A stretch of DNA of 64,000 bases from positions 2,906,001 through 2,970,000 of the forward strand of contig CANJKZ010000922.1 in NCBI GenBank assembly GCA_947471745.1. The letters are read 5' to 3'. A program made the translations under genes and the position numbers. The number at the start of each line of letters is the position of its first letter. Position 1 is the stretch's first letter. Below are positions 33,948-44,465 of the stretch, piece after piece. Under the pieces are notes generated by a model. It was not told the DNA's origin and searched no databases. It saw only the letters and a program-made list of their open reading frames with translations. Source of the stretch: Closterium sp. Naga37s-1 (Eukaryota; Streptophyta; Zygnematophyceae; Desmidiales; Closteriaceae).

Positions 33948-35699
33948 GTGGGACCAGTAGAAGGCGGGAGACCAAGAACCTGCTGAAGGAGCGGAATGTA
34001 GTACGGCCGCGGCCGCGCAGCGCCTCCAGAAACAGCAGAGACAGCACCAGTACCATCAGCTCCAGGGTCTCTAGCGACAACTCCTACAGCACCACCAGCT
34101 CCAGTACCTCCAACAGCTCTAGCTCCAGCAGCACCTCCAGTAACAACAGCTCCAGCACCTACAGCTCCAACTCCTGCAGCACCATCAGCCCCAGCAGCTC
34201 CAGTACCTCCAGTACGAGCACCTCCGGGACCAACTGCTCCAGCACCTCCAGCAGCTCCAACACCAACAGGACCTCCAACAGTGCCAGTACCTCCAGACTC
34301 AGCTCCTCCAAGCTCAGCACCCCCAGACTCAGCACCCCCAGACTCAACACCCCCAGGCTCAGCACCCTCAGGCTCCACACGCTCAGGCTCAGCACCCCCA
34401 GGCTCCGCACCCTCAGACTCAGCAACCCCAGGCTCAGCACCCCCAGGCCCCGCACCCGCAGGCTTAGCACCCCTAGCAGCACCAGAGTCGACAGCTACCT
34501 CGACAGGCTCGACAGGGTCTACCTGGGACACACCTGAGGGGGCAGGACCCTGAGGGGGAAGGGGGTCTACCGGAGGAGCACCTGGTGCTAGGAAGAGTGG
34601 CGGGGGGGGGAGAGGGGCAGTGCGGGAGGGAAAGAGACGGTAGTAAGATACCGACTCGTCAAACGTGACGTCCAGAGAAGACAGAACACGACGCGAGGTG
34701 GGGTGGTAAAACTGCCACCCAGGTGCGTCAGGGGGGAAGCCAAGGAAGACGCAGGGAACGGCACGGGAGGACAGCTTGTCAACAGAAGCATCGCGGACAA
34801 AAGCTCGAGATCCCCAGACACGGAACACAGACGCATCGCCAACCTTCCCCGTCCACCGCAGAGTAGGTGTGGTCTCCGGCAAGGAGACACGAGGCTGAAG
34901 GTTGATCTGATGCGCAGCGTACTGAACCGCGAACGGCCACAGAAAATGGGGAGCAGCCGCATGGATCATGGACGTACGAGTGACATCCATGACCGTGCCA
35001 ATGCGGCGCTCAGCAATCCCATTTTGCTGTGGGGAGGCCGGAAGCGTGAACGTCTGGCGGATGCCCTCCGTACGACAGAAGGCCCTCAGAAGGTCGGAGG
35101 AAAACTCACCACCTCTGTCTAAGTGCAGACGCAGAACAGGAAGGTCCGAGCCGCAACTCTCGCTGAGCTGACGACGAGCACCGCGGATCCAGTCGATCAA
35201 CACTGCAATGACCTCACCCTTGCGGCGCAAGGGGAAGACTGTGGTGTAACGCGAGTAGTCGTCAACGACCAGCAGGAAGTAACGCTCGTGACCCTGTCCA
35301 CGGACGCGGGCTGGGCCCCACACGTCCATGTGAAGAGACTGCAGGGGAGCCTCTGTCGGAGGGAACAAGGAGGAGTGAGGAGCGGCGCCCTGCCGGCCCT
35401 CGACACAAGGAACACAGGTAGGGGCAGGCCCCGGAGAAAGGGGAGGGAGGGACCGGGGGAGACCAGAGACAAGGGTACGGGAGGCCATACCTCGAAGACG
35501 AGGCAGGGAGGGGTGACCAAGGCGGTGGTGCCAAAGGAGAGTCTCGTGTGACAGAGGACGACACGAGCAGGGGCCAGACGCTGGACTGGATTTGGACGCG
35601 GCAGAAAACACCTGACCAGACACGGCTACCTGACTAGACGCAGTAACAGGAGGAGACGCAGTAGTCAGTGTGTAAAAACTCGACCCAGGCCGACGGGTG
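33948..35699 (-). pseudogene. A1 integrase and linker
   Basis: A single 604-codon minus-strand frame (35623 down to the A2 border) holds the pre-integrase site (WHHRLGHPS, CVPCVEG), MDVWGPARV, VVDDYSRYTTVF, LHLDRGGEFSS (catalytic D kept, neighbouring S changed to L) and GIAERRIGT. The repeat-encoded linker and PRPYYIPLLQQVLGLPPSTG follow. It is interrupted upstream by Copia-B (35700) and downstream by A2. It is the longest open integrase-linker in the SL-Copia copies here. Confidence 0.88.
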
Positions 35700-36518
35700 T
35701 GTTATAGTCACAATAGGCTTGAATGTGCCTAAAACGAAAGATAGAGAGCACAGACGGATTTCTGCACAGCGGCTTCAAACATTGATAGCGTTCTGCTCAC
35801 AGCTGGAAATGACTTGATTCAAATTGGATCTGGAGCGTCTTCACGTCGTCTACAAGTTGCAATTTAGATTGCACGATTTGGTAAAGAATTGACGACACAG
35901 TGTCGGTTTGAACGAACGGTACTATGGCAGCCACTATAGTCTTAGAACACAAGATAGGAAGAGTTACGAGTTGGGAATGACTCCCAGCTCCTACAAACCC
36001 CAAGAGCCAAGGTACAGTGATGTGGAACAGTGCCACACTGTCCCCAACCACGAAGGGTCTCGAATCTACCCTTCACTAGGGCCTACACCAAGTGAAATGT
36101 TACACTACACAAAGTAATGTAACTATCTTCAATATCTTGAGGTGTACCCTTTTGGCAAGCTTCGAAATCACTTGAGGCTTGACACCAAGGCTCGGGCTCT
36201 TCATCACAAACTCATCCTTGAGTTCTTGATGGGTCTGCTGCACACACCTGCGACACGCCGAACGTTCGACACAGGACAAAATAGAAACCGCGCACGACAA
36301 AATAGAAACCGCGCGCGAGACACAAACGACCGCGTAACACGCGTCTAGCGATAACTCGCTATTGACTCGACACACACACTCGACATCATGACTCAACATT
36401 CACACACAATTATAAGCATGAAATATATATTATCCCATGCCCTCATACCATTCCATACACACACACATTCACGCACACGGACAACAAGCCGAGTGCAAAC
36501 CGTAGGGTTGCACCAACA
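35700..36518 (-). repeat. Copia-B 3' LTR
   Basis: On the minus strand it starts TGTTGGTGCAACCCTACGG and ends GACTATAACA. A purine tract (complement of 36519-36531, AACCCCCCCTCGG) lies directly before it. A TATATAT stretch near 36425-36432 is the likely core promoter. Confidence 0.95.
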
Positions 36519-36559
36519 AACCCCCCCTCGGATTGTTGTCCTTAGGATATGTTGCTCTC

Positions 36560-39500
36560 TCAGTTCAGAGCCATCCCAGCCAGCTTGCAACACTTCCAAT
36601 GCTGCTGCTCCACCAGCCTCTTGGTCATCATGTCAGCCGGCTGCCCCGTGGTCTTCACGTAGCGCAACTCAACTTCACCCGCGGTTACCATGCTCCTCGT
36701 CCAATGCCACTTCACCCTCATGTGCTTCGTGAGTCCATGCAACACAGGGTTCTTAGCAAGAGCAATGGCACCCTGGCTGTCACAGTACAGTGGGGTAGGT
36801 CCTTGCTGCTCCTCCCCCAATTCAGCCAACAAACGCCGCTGCCACACAATCTCCCGTACGGCACGGAAGAGTGCCATGTACTCGGACTCCACCGAGCTCA
36901 AAGCTTGGTCAACCTGCTTCTTGCTCTCCCAAGCAGTTGGGCCTCCACCAACACAGCATATGAAGCCTCCCACACTTTTCATGTCCTCTGGTTCTGATGC
37001 ATATGAAGCATCCGAATAGGCGGTGAGGAACAAACGCCCGGGTTCAACACCATCCGCGCCCTTTTGGCGCCTTTGTGCCGCCGCCGAGTATTGCAGCCCA
37101 ACGGTCGGTGTTTGGCCAAGATACTTGGCCACCCTCATTCCAGCTGCTACCTGCTCCTCATTAGGGCATTGCACAACCCTAGCCAGCTGCCCGGTAGCAA
37201 ACGCGACGTCCGGTCGGGTGTTTACCGCCGCATACATGAGGCTGCCCACCAACGAGTGAAATCGGCGCCTCTCCTCTTCACCAACGCTCTCCTCCTCTGG
37301 TCCCTTCACACACTTGAACCCAGAGGGAAAGGGTGTAGCCACATGGCCTTCACTCTGCCCAAAGTTGGCAGCCAATGCCTCCAGGTACTTTCGTTGATGC
37401 ACCCGCATGCACCGCTTCTCCACATCTCGTTCGATGTGGAGCCCAAGGTAGAAGCTCACGTCACCAAGGGCCTTGCACTTGAACTTGTCTTGAAGCTTCA
37501 GCATCACCTCCTTCACAAGGTCAGAAGAGGGTGAGAAAATGAGGATGTCATCCACATAAACCACCATGAAACTCCTCTGCTCCCCCTCGCCAAGCATGAA
37601 CAAGGAGTGATCGGCCGTTGAGGGAGTGAAGCCGATCCCCTCCAACACTTCGCGCAGCTTCATGTACCATTGCCTAGGGGCCTGCTTCAGCCCATAGAGG
37701 GCCTTCTTCAGCTTCCACACTCTGCCACTACCATCATCAAACCCCTCTGGCTGCGCCATAAAAATCTCCTCCTCAAGGATGCCGTTAAGGAATGCCGTTA
37801 CGATGTCCATTTGCTTTACTACCCATCCTTTGATGGCGGCTCCCGCGAATAGGGTTCGCAGCGTCGTCGGCTTCACCACAGGGGCAAACAGCTCCTTGAA
37901 GTCCACCTTCTCCTTCTGCTGGTACCCCTTGGCTACAAGCCTAGACTTGTAGCGCTCGATCTTGCCGTCGGCATCCGACTTGATTTTGAAGAGCCACTTG
38001 GACGTTATCGCCGTACGCCCCTCCGGTAGCTCCACCAATTCAAACGTGTCATTCTCCTCGATGCTCTTCAGATCACTCTCCATGGCCTTCTTCCACTCCT
38101 CAGCATCACTACTCTCCAAAGCCTCCTTGAGAGTTGCTGGTTCTCCCGGCATCTCCACCGGAGAGAAGAACGCGAAGGCACACTCCTCGTAGTCACTCTC
38201 CTCGTCGTCTCCGACCATCATTGCCGCTCCGGCCAGGGCTGTCTTGCCCTGCTTTCCTGGCGCATCATAGGTCAGCCTATTAGGGGGTTGAACTCTCCTC
38301 TTCCCCCTTCCTTCCTCCTCAGCTGCAGGGACTTGAAGGCCTTGGCGTTGCTGCGGTGTGGCTCGAATCCGTGGAGCACTCGTAGTACGGGAAGGAAGTG
38401 ACGGTGCACGCTCGCTCACTTGCTGCACCTCCTCCTCTTCTTCCTCTGCATCATTGGCCTCCTCTCCCCCATTCACAAGGGAGGATTGCCTTGTGGTTGT
38501 GCTGCCGCTGCTCAGTTCCAAAGGCAGCTCCACATGCTCCAAACCGGAACTCTTCACCTCCCCAAACCGCACGCCTATCTTCGCCTCATTCTCCGCCTTC
38601 CAATCCTTGTACATGAAGTTCTCCATGAACTTGCAGTCCCTGCTCACCAAGAACTTCTTGGTGAATGGGTCCCAAAGAAGCCATCCCTTGCTGTTTTGAG
38701 CCATGCCCAAGTGCACGGCCCACACCGCCTTGGCACCAAGCTTGTTGTGCCGAAGATGCTTAGGCACGAGCGCCATGCACATGCACCCGAACACCCGAAG
38801 CATATCCACCTTTGGCTTCCTTCCTAGCCACTCCACATAGGGCACCCATTTGTCTGCTCCCACATGAGTCAAGGCTCTGTTCTTGGCCACACACGCGCTC
38901 CGCACCGCATCAGGCCAGAAATAGTCGGGTAGCCCGGCTTCAATGAGCAACCCGCGTGCCGCCTCCGTGATTGTGCGGTTCGCTCGCTCGGCGATGCCGT
39001 TCATTGCAGGGGAGTATGGCATGGTGAGGGAGTGCCGAATACCATTCTTCTTCAGCCACAACCCAAACTCCTTGCTCAGGAACTCTCTCCCTCGATCGGT
39101 GCGGATTGACTTGACTAGACGGTCTTGTTGCCGCTCCACCATCGGGAACCAATCCGTCTTCAACGTTTCAGCCACGTCGCTCTTCTTGGCCAGCACGTAC
39201 ACCCAAGTCATGCGGGTGTAGACGTCGACAATGGTGAGAAAATACTCAGCTCCAGCAGCTCCAAGCTTCAGGGGGCCCACCACGTCCATCACCACCTCAT
39301 CAAGCGGTGCCTTTGCCGTTGCCTCCGAACTAGGGAACGGAAACCGGGTGAACTTGGCTTGAATGCACGTCGGGCAGCCAAGCACCTCATCGGGCTCCCC
39401 CTTCACACGTATGCCAGCAACCATCTCATTCTTCACTAGCTGCTGCAAGATGGGCAGGGCCACATGCCCCATGCGCCGATGCAAGGTGAGCCAATCACAC

Positions 39501-41329
39501 TCCCCCGTAGCCGAAGTTGGATTGGAGAATGCCGCGCTCGCAATAGCCCCCCACATACTCTCTCCGTAGTCCTCCTCCACTGCTGCCTCTGGGTTCTCCT
39601 CACCCTTTTGCTGCTCCTTGGTTGCTGCACCACTCTCCTTAGGTTCACTGAACTTGCTGGTCCCTCCAGGTTTGCTCTTCTTGAGCTCATTCTCCTTAGC
39701 GCGACCGTTCGCGCCATCGTCGCTACCGACCGCTCCATCCTTGGTGCTGATGCTTGCTGCCACTTGCCTCTCCTTAGGCATAGGGACCACTGGGATCTGC
39801 CACATCTCGTTGTAGACATCCCTGTCCTCATGAAGGTCCCAAAGAATTCGATCGCCAAGCCTTGCGGTGTAGGTCTTGGCTCCCTTCGAGTTCGTGTCCA
39901 TGCCGGCCTTTGCCAACCGCCGCACGGAAATCAGGTTTGCAGCAAGGCTGGGCACCCAAAGCACGTTCTTGAGGCCCACCATCTTCCCATCAGCACCCTT
40001 GAACATGGCCTTGCCCATGCCTTTCACCTCTGCTCGCTGCCCCAAAGCCGATGTGACATGCTTCACCGGTGACGGCTCGAGTTCGGTGAGCAAGTCCGGG
40101 CGAGGTGTCATGCTATAGGTAGCGCCACTATCAATCACCCAATAGTCCAGGGGGTGTAGGGTCACCTTCCCCACAGCTGCTGGCTCCTCAAAGCCTTCAT
40201 CCTTCTCTGGACCAGCCGGTACTTGCGTCGACACGAAGTAGAATAGACCCGGGTATCGATCGTCGCTCGGGTCCTTGTCGTTGTCTCCGCTCTTCATGTT
40301 TGCAGCTCCGCCACCGCGACCGCCACGGCCTCCACGGCCTCGTCCTCTCCCTCCTCCTGCTCCTCTACCCTCTTGGCCTTGAGCAGGGGTCCAACCATCA
40401 GGGAGTTTGTAGCAGTCGCGCCACATGTGTCCGCTCTTGTGGCAATAGTGACACTCGCCGTCGAATCGGCCGCGACCGCGTCCGTAGCTCTTGTCGTCGC
40501 TGCCGTAACCGCCACTCCTGCGGCCTCCGCCGAAGTTGCTGCCACCAAACCTTCCTCCCCCTCGTCCTCTGCCTCTTCCTCGACCATATCCACGGCCGAT
40601 GCTCGCTGCCCCAGCGCCATCCGCACTCGCCAACTCACGGCGGCGGAAATCCTCTTGAAGGATAGCTCGCTTCACGTCTTCAAGCGAGAGGCGGGGCAAG
40701 TCGCGATTAAGGTTGATGATGAGCGAGGACCATGACTCTGGGAGTAAGGCCAGCAACTTGGTCTTCTTTTGGAGCTCACTGTAGTTCAAATCAGCTCCCT
40801 CAAGCCGCGTCAACAAGTCGAAGAATTTCTGCACCCCTTCTTCAACCGCTTCGTCTTCTTCAATTCGTAGTGCCGCCATTTGCCGTTCCAACACCACCGC
40901 TACCGCCGCTGTTGCAGGAGCATGTACACCCTTGAGAGCAGCCCATGCCTTTGGTCCTTTCTCTGGTTCACGCTGGAATGGCTTGATGTGACGGATCTGA
41001 CTGCTCCCCAACGCTTGCCCAAGTAAGAGATAGCCTTGTGCGCTCTTCCGCACCCACGGGCTCTTCTCCGGGTCGTTCTCGGGGCGCTTCTCCGTTCCTT
41101 CCATCACCTCCAGCAGGTCATAGTGGTCAAAGATGTTCTCCATCTTGAAGGACCATTCAGCAAAGTTGTCACCGTTGAACTTGTCAAGTCCAAACACCCT
41201 AGGCTCATCCCTAGGTGGGCCAAGACTTGGTTGCATGGGCGCCATGGCTGAATCACGGGGTTGGCCTTGAGCTTGAGCTTCTCCACTGCCACCAGCACCT
41301 CTGCCACCCCTTTCCTCAGGTCCAGACAT
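36560..41329 (-). CDS. Copia-B Gag-Pol polyprotein, intact
   Basis: The ATG at 41329 opens an uninterrupted 1589-codon frame; the open frame extends 11 codons further into the primer site but has no earlier ATG. In order: copia Gag (FNGDNFAEWSFKMENIF), RGG-rich basic stretch, CCHC knuckle CHYCHKSGHMWRDC (~291-305), protease WVIDSGATYSM (~400), pre-integrase LHRRMGH and CPTC (~613), and the integrase core with VMDVVGPL, RTDRGREF and GIAERANR (D, D, E intact). RT follows with VVYVDDILIF (~1258), and RNase H with YSDASYA, VESEYM and CDSQGA (~1440-1580). All catalytic residues I can check are present, so it may be competent for transposition. Confidence 0.95.
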   Translation of the reverse strand: MSGPEERGGRGAGGSGEAQAQGQPRDSAMAPMQPSLGPPRDEPRVFGLDKFNGDNFAEWSFKMENIFDHYDLLEVMEGTEKRPENDPEKSPWVRKSAQGYLLLGQALGSSQIRHIKPFQREPEKGPKAWAALKGVHAPATAAVAVVLERQMAALRIEEDEAVEEGVQKFFDLLTRLEGADLNYSELQKKTKLLALLPESWSSLIINLNRDLPRLSLEDVKRAILQEDFRRRELASADGAGAASIGRGYGRGRGRGRGGGRFGGSNFGGGRRSGGYGSDDKSYGRGRGRFDGECHYCHKSGHMWRDCYKLPDGWTPAQGQEGRGAGGGRGRGRGGRGGRGGGAANMKSGDNDKDPSDDRYPGLFYFVSTQVPAGPEKDEGFEEPAAVGKVTLHPLDYWVIDSGATYSMTPRPDLLTELEPSPVKHVTSALGQRAEVKGMGKAMFKGADGKMVGLKNVLWVPSLAANLISVRRLAKAGMDTNSKGAKTYTARLGDRILWDLHEDRDVYNEMWQIPVVPMPKERQVAASISTKDGAVGSDDGANGRAKENELKKSKPGGTSKFSEPKESGAATKEQQKGEENPEAAVEEDYGESMWGAIASAAFSNPTSATGECDWLTLHRRMGHVALPILQQLVKNEMVAGIRVKGEPDEVLGCPTCIQAKFTRFPFPSSEATAKAPLDEVVMDVVGPLKLGAAGAEYFLTIVDVYTRMTWVYVLAKKSDVAETLKTDWFPMVERQQDRLVKSIRTDRGREFLSKEFGLWLKKNGIRHSLTMPYSPAMNGIAERANRTITEAARGLLIEAGLPDYFWPDAVRSACVAKNRALTHVGADKWVPYVEWLGRKPKVDMLRVFGCMCMALVPKHLRHNKLGAKAVWAVHLGMAQNSKGWLLWDPFTKKFLVSRDCKFMENFMYKDWKAENEAKIGVRFGEVKSSGLEHVELPLELSSGSTTTRQSSLVNGGEEANDAEEEEEEVQQVSERAPSLPSRTTSAPRIRATPQQRQGLQVPAAEEEGRGKRRVQPPNRLTYDAPGKQGKTALAGAAMMVGDDEESDYEECAFAFFSPVEMPGEPATLKEALESSDAEEWKKAMESDLKSIEENDTFELVELPEGRTAITSKWLFKIKSDADGKIERYKSRLVAKGYQQKEKVDFKELFAPVVKPTTLRTLFAGAAIKGWVVKQMDIVTAFLNGILEEEIFMAQPEGFDDGSGRVWKLKKALYGLKQAPRQWYMKLREVLEGIGFTPSTADHSLFMLGEGEQRSFMVVYVDDILIFSPSSDLVKEVMLKLQDKFKCKALGDVSFYLGLHIERDVEKRCMRVHQRKYLEALAANFGQSEGHVATPFPSGFKCVKGPEEESVGEEERRRFHSLVGSLMYAAVNTRPDVAFATGQLARVVQCPNEEQVAAGMRVAKYLGQTPTVGLQYSAAAQRRQKGADGVEPGRLFLTAYSDASYASEPEDMKSVGGFICCVGGGPTAWESKKQVDQALSSVESEYMALFRAVREIVWQRRLLAELGEEQQGPTPLYCDSQGAIALAKNPVLHGLTKHMRVKWHWTRSMVTAGEVELRYVKTTGQPADMMTKRLVEQQHWKCCKLAGMALN

Positions 41330-41349
41330 TGTCGAAACTGCTCCAAGGG

Positions 41350-41361
41350 GCTCTGATACCA
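41350..41361 (-). other. Copia-B primer binding site
   Basis: The minus strand reads TGGTATCAGAGC two bases inside the 5' LTR. This is the canonical plant copia primer site pairing with initiator tRNA-Met. Confidence 0.93.
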
Positions 41362-41363
41362 CT

Positions 41364-42182
41364 TGTTATAGTCACAATAGGCTTGAATGTGCCTAAAACG
41401 AAAGATAGAGAGCACAGACGGATTTCTGCACAGCGGCTTCAAACGTTGATAGCGTTCTGCTCACAGCTGCAAATGACTTGATTCAAATTGGATCTGGAGC
41501 GTCTTCACGTCGTCTACAATTAGCAATTTAGATTGCACGATTTGATAAAGAATTGACGACACAGTGTCGGTTTGAATGAACGGTACTATGGCAGCCACTA
41601 TAGTCTTAGAACACAAGATAGGAAGAGTTACGAGTTGGGAATGACTCCCAGCTCCTACAAACCCCAAGAGCCGAGGTACAGTGATGTGGAACAGTGCCAC
41701 ACTGTCCCCAACCACGAAGGGTCTCGAAACTACCCTTCACTAGGGCCTACACCAAGTGAAATGTTACACTACACAAAGTAATGTAACTATCTTCAATATC
41801 TTGAGGTGTACCCTTTTGGCAAGCTTCGAAATCACTTGAGGCTTGACACCAAGGCTCGGGCTCTTCATCACAAACTCATCCTTGAGTTCTTGATGGGTCT
41901 CCTGCACACACCTGCGACACGCCGAACGTTCGACACAGGACAAAATAGAAACCGCGCACGACAAAATAGAAACCGCGCGCGAGACACAAACGACCGCGTA
42001 ACACGCGTCTAGCGATAACTCGCTATTGACTCGACACACACACTCGACATCATGACTCAACATTCACACACAATTATAAGCATGAAATATATATTATCCC
42101 ATGCCTTCATACCATTCCATACACACACACATTCACGCACACGGACAACAAGCCGAGTGCAAACCGTAGGGTTGCACCAACA
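41364..42182 (-). repeat. Copia-B 5' LTR
   Basis: It has the same length (819 bp) and ends as its partner at 35700. The TATATAT near 42088-42095 on the minus strand would drive transcription of the polyprotein RNA. The conserved block seen in all four Copia-B LTRs lies near 41570-41785. Confidence 0.95.
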
Positions 42183-42187
42183 GGGTG

Positions 42188-43951
42188 AGCGTGGCCCGTC
42201 CGAGAGCAAGTGCAATGGGTCACACGCTGACCTCCAGGGGTGAACTGGTCAACCCACGTGTCCTGGAGGTCAGCTCCACTCACCAAGTTTGTAGAGAACG
42301 AGGGGAGGTGGAGTCCCGACAGCAAGCCCGACGGGGCCGCGAGACACGGTAGAACCGTGGAGGAGTGCGCAAGGACTGGGCCCCCAGAGGGGTCAGCCAG
42401 GGAGACTTTGACAGGCCGACTGAGCGGCGTGAGTGTGGTGCTGTCGATAAAGAAGGAGCGCAAAGCACCAGAGTCAAGTGTGAAAGTGTGCAAGGCCTCA
42501 GTAGGTGCAGTACCAGAGAGAGCAGACTCACCAGCACCTAGAGCAGCAACCTCAATGCCCGGGTCAGGCGGAACACACAGGTAACAGTCACCCTCAACAC
42601 TATCAGTCACAGCATACATGGCAGCAAGGATAGCATCGAAATCAAGATCAAAGATAGCAACATTCTGCTTAAGCAGATCACCCCAGCGAGGGAGCTCAAC
42701 AGCGTCAGGAAACTAGGCGCGCCAAGCGTCAGTCAGGCGACCGAAGCAGCGCTGCTTAGTGTGTGGCAGCCCGCACGTCTCCCCACGGCGCCCGCCGGTG
42801 CGAAGAACGTAAGTGCAGGGATCAACACCCCCAGACCTCCCACGCCCAGCGTACCACTCACAAAGCTGCTGGGCCGACGGGGTCTCACGGGAACGCGGCT
42901 GCTGCTGGCGCTGGCTACCACCAAAGCCTCCACGCTGCACGGCTCCACCTCGACCAGCATCACCGCTGCCGCCACCTCCACCACCACTGCCGCTGCCTCC
43001 ACCGCTGCTGCCGCTGCCTCCACCGCTGCTGCCGCTGCCTCCACCACCCCCACCGCCGCCACCGAAGCCCCCACTCCCGCCACCACCCCCACCTCCACCG
43101 CCACCCCCTCCGCCTCCTCCACCGCCTCCACCGCCGCCCCCACCGTCCCCTCCACCACCCTTGCCCCCCTTGCCCTTGCTGTTGCGGTGCCTCCCACTAG
43201 GAGAAGACGCAGCTCCGACCTCCTCAGTGCGAACAAGGTCGACAGCAGCAGCAGAAGCAATAGAGGGGAGAAGGGGGACATGGGAACACCCCTCAAAGAA
43301 AGGGGCACGAGGGTCGCAGCGAGAAGCACCTACAGCAACGATACTCTTCTCAGCTGCAGTGAGGCGCTCCTCTAGCAGGTCGACGGTGAGCTCGGTGGGG
43401 CAAAGGGAGAGAAAGTGGTCCCTGACTGAAGCAAGGGAGTCAGGGAGGCGGGTGACTAGGTAGTCTAGGGTGATGTACATGGGGGGAGGGTTCTTGGCAC
43501 AGAACTCAGTGGGAAGCGCAGAGCGGTAGTGGGCGTCACTAGTGCGGAGGTGAGTAATGAGGTCAGCAACTGTGGCAAAGGCAGCAAGGCCAGGGAACAG
43601 GTACGGCAGCATGAGGCGGCTGAGGGCAGCAGTGGCAAAGGAGGAGTAGCGCGCTACTACAGCGTCATACAAAGACTTAGCATTTTTGTACTGGCCAAAG
43701 TGCGCGCGCTCAGAAGACAGGAGGTGACCACGAACAGCAAGGTGAGCAACAGCGTCACGAGTGGTCCACTGCGAGCGAATCGTACTGTCAGCAGTGGCAG
43801 CAGGTGCAGGAGAGACACCGGACGTGTGATCGAAAAGGGACACTCTGTCCTTAGAGTCACACTAAAGAAAGAGCTGCAGGTCATCAACCCACACGTCAAA
43901 GTCAACTGCACGCCCCTCAGCATCAAAGGTAAGAACAGTAGGGCTAGCCAT
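42188..43951 (-). pseudogene. A1 Gag-protease with two CAG-to-TAG stops
   Basis: ATG at 43951 starts MASPTVLTFDAEG. The frame meets a TAG near 43862 where siblings have glutamine (LFLQCDS). It is then open to a second TAG at 42713, again glutamine in siblings (RAQFPDA), and continues in the same frame to the protease TLDSGALRSFF. The G-tract in Gag is short here (GGGGGGAGGG at 43481-43490) and keeps the frame. It contains polyglycine and the PCTYVLR...CGLPHT...RCF metal-binding-like motif. Apart from the two stops it is intact. Confidence 0.87.
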
Positions 43952-44104
43952 AGCGGCAGTAAGAGCAGTAGCAGCAGTGGCAGCAGAAACGGCAGTAGCA
44001 GCAGGTGCAGCACGGGCAAGGCAGTGCGGCTCAGTAGGGCGGCGCGGCTCGGCAGGGCGGCGCGGCTCGGTAGGGCGGCGCGGCTCGGCTGGGCGGCGCG
44101 GCTC
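43952..44104 (-). repeat. Short SL-Copia leader piece before the second Gag start of A1
   Basis: This GC-rich stretch (GGCGCGGCTCGG repeats) is the last part of an SL-Copia leader. Upstream on the minus strand it does not continue to a primer site but changes to unrelated copia sequence at about 44105. Confidence 0.7.
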
Positions 44105-44465
44105 GGATCCTGGCGGCAGCGGCCCCACCAAGTCCATGTGAACCAGCTCCAAAGGCTTCTTGCTCCTGCCAATCACGCTATGAAAGGGGAAACGGGTGAA
44201 TTTTGAGAGCAAACAGATTTTACAGTTATCATCGGGTGGTTGTCCGTTCAGCTTCAAACCCTTCACGGCTCCATCCTTCTCTAGCTGCTTCAACAAGGGC
44301 ATTGCCACATGCCCCAAGCGTTGGTGTGCCGTTGCCCAATCTGTCTCCCCAGATCTGGCCGACACTTTCACACCAACCCCTCCAACGGCGTTGCACTCCC
44401 CCTGGAATGCAGACCCCTCTCCAGCCTGCCCCCCACCGTGCCACGCCAACGCCGGCAGTTGCCAC
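44105..44465 (-). pseudogene. Captured pre-integrase fragment of a third copia
   Basis: The minus strand encodes DWATAHQRLGHVAMPLLKQL, CKICLLSKFTRFPFHS and LVHMDLVGPLPPGS: the H-x4-H / C-x2-C zinc domain and the first catalytic D of an integrase. It resembles the Copia-B domain in form but is clearly a different family. It is fused in frame to the SL-Copia leader and second Gag start on one side and joined inside an SL-Copia Gag on the other. There are no TSD or LTR ends, so it is not an ordinary insertion. Confidence 0.85.

Larger units (their letters stand above)
35700..42182 (-). mobile_element. Complete Copia-B element (TSD GGGTG)
   Basis: The element has two 819-bp LTRs (35700-36518 and 41364-42182), a primer site, one uninterrupted gag-pol ORF and a polypurine tract. 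GGGTG duplicates flank it at 35695-35699 and 42183-42187. The LTRs differ at roughly 11 positions (about 1.3%), so the insertion is fairly young. It landed in A1 between the protease and the integrase; A1 coding sequence continues on both sides. It is the only structurally complete autonomous element in the window. Confidence 0.97.
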
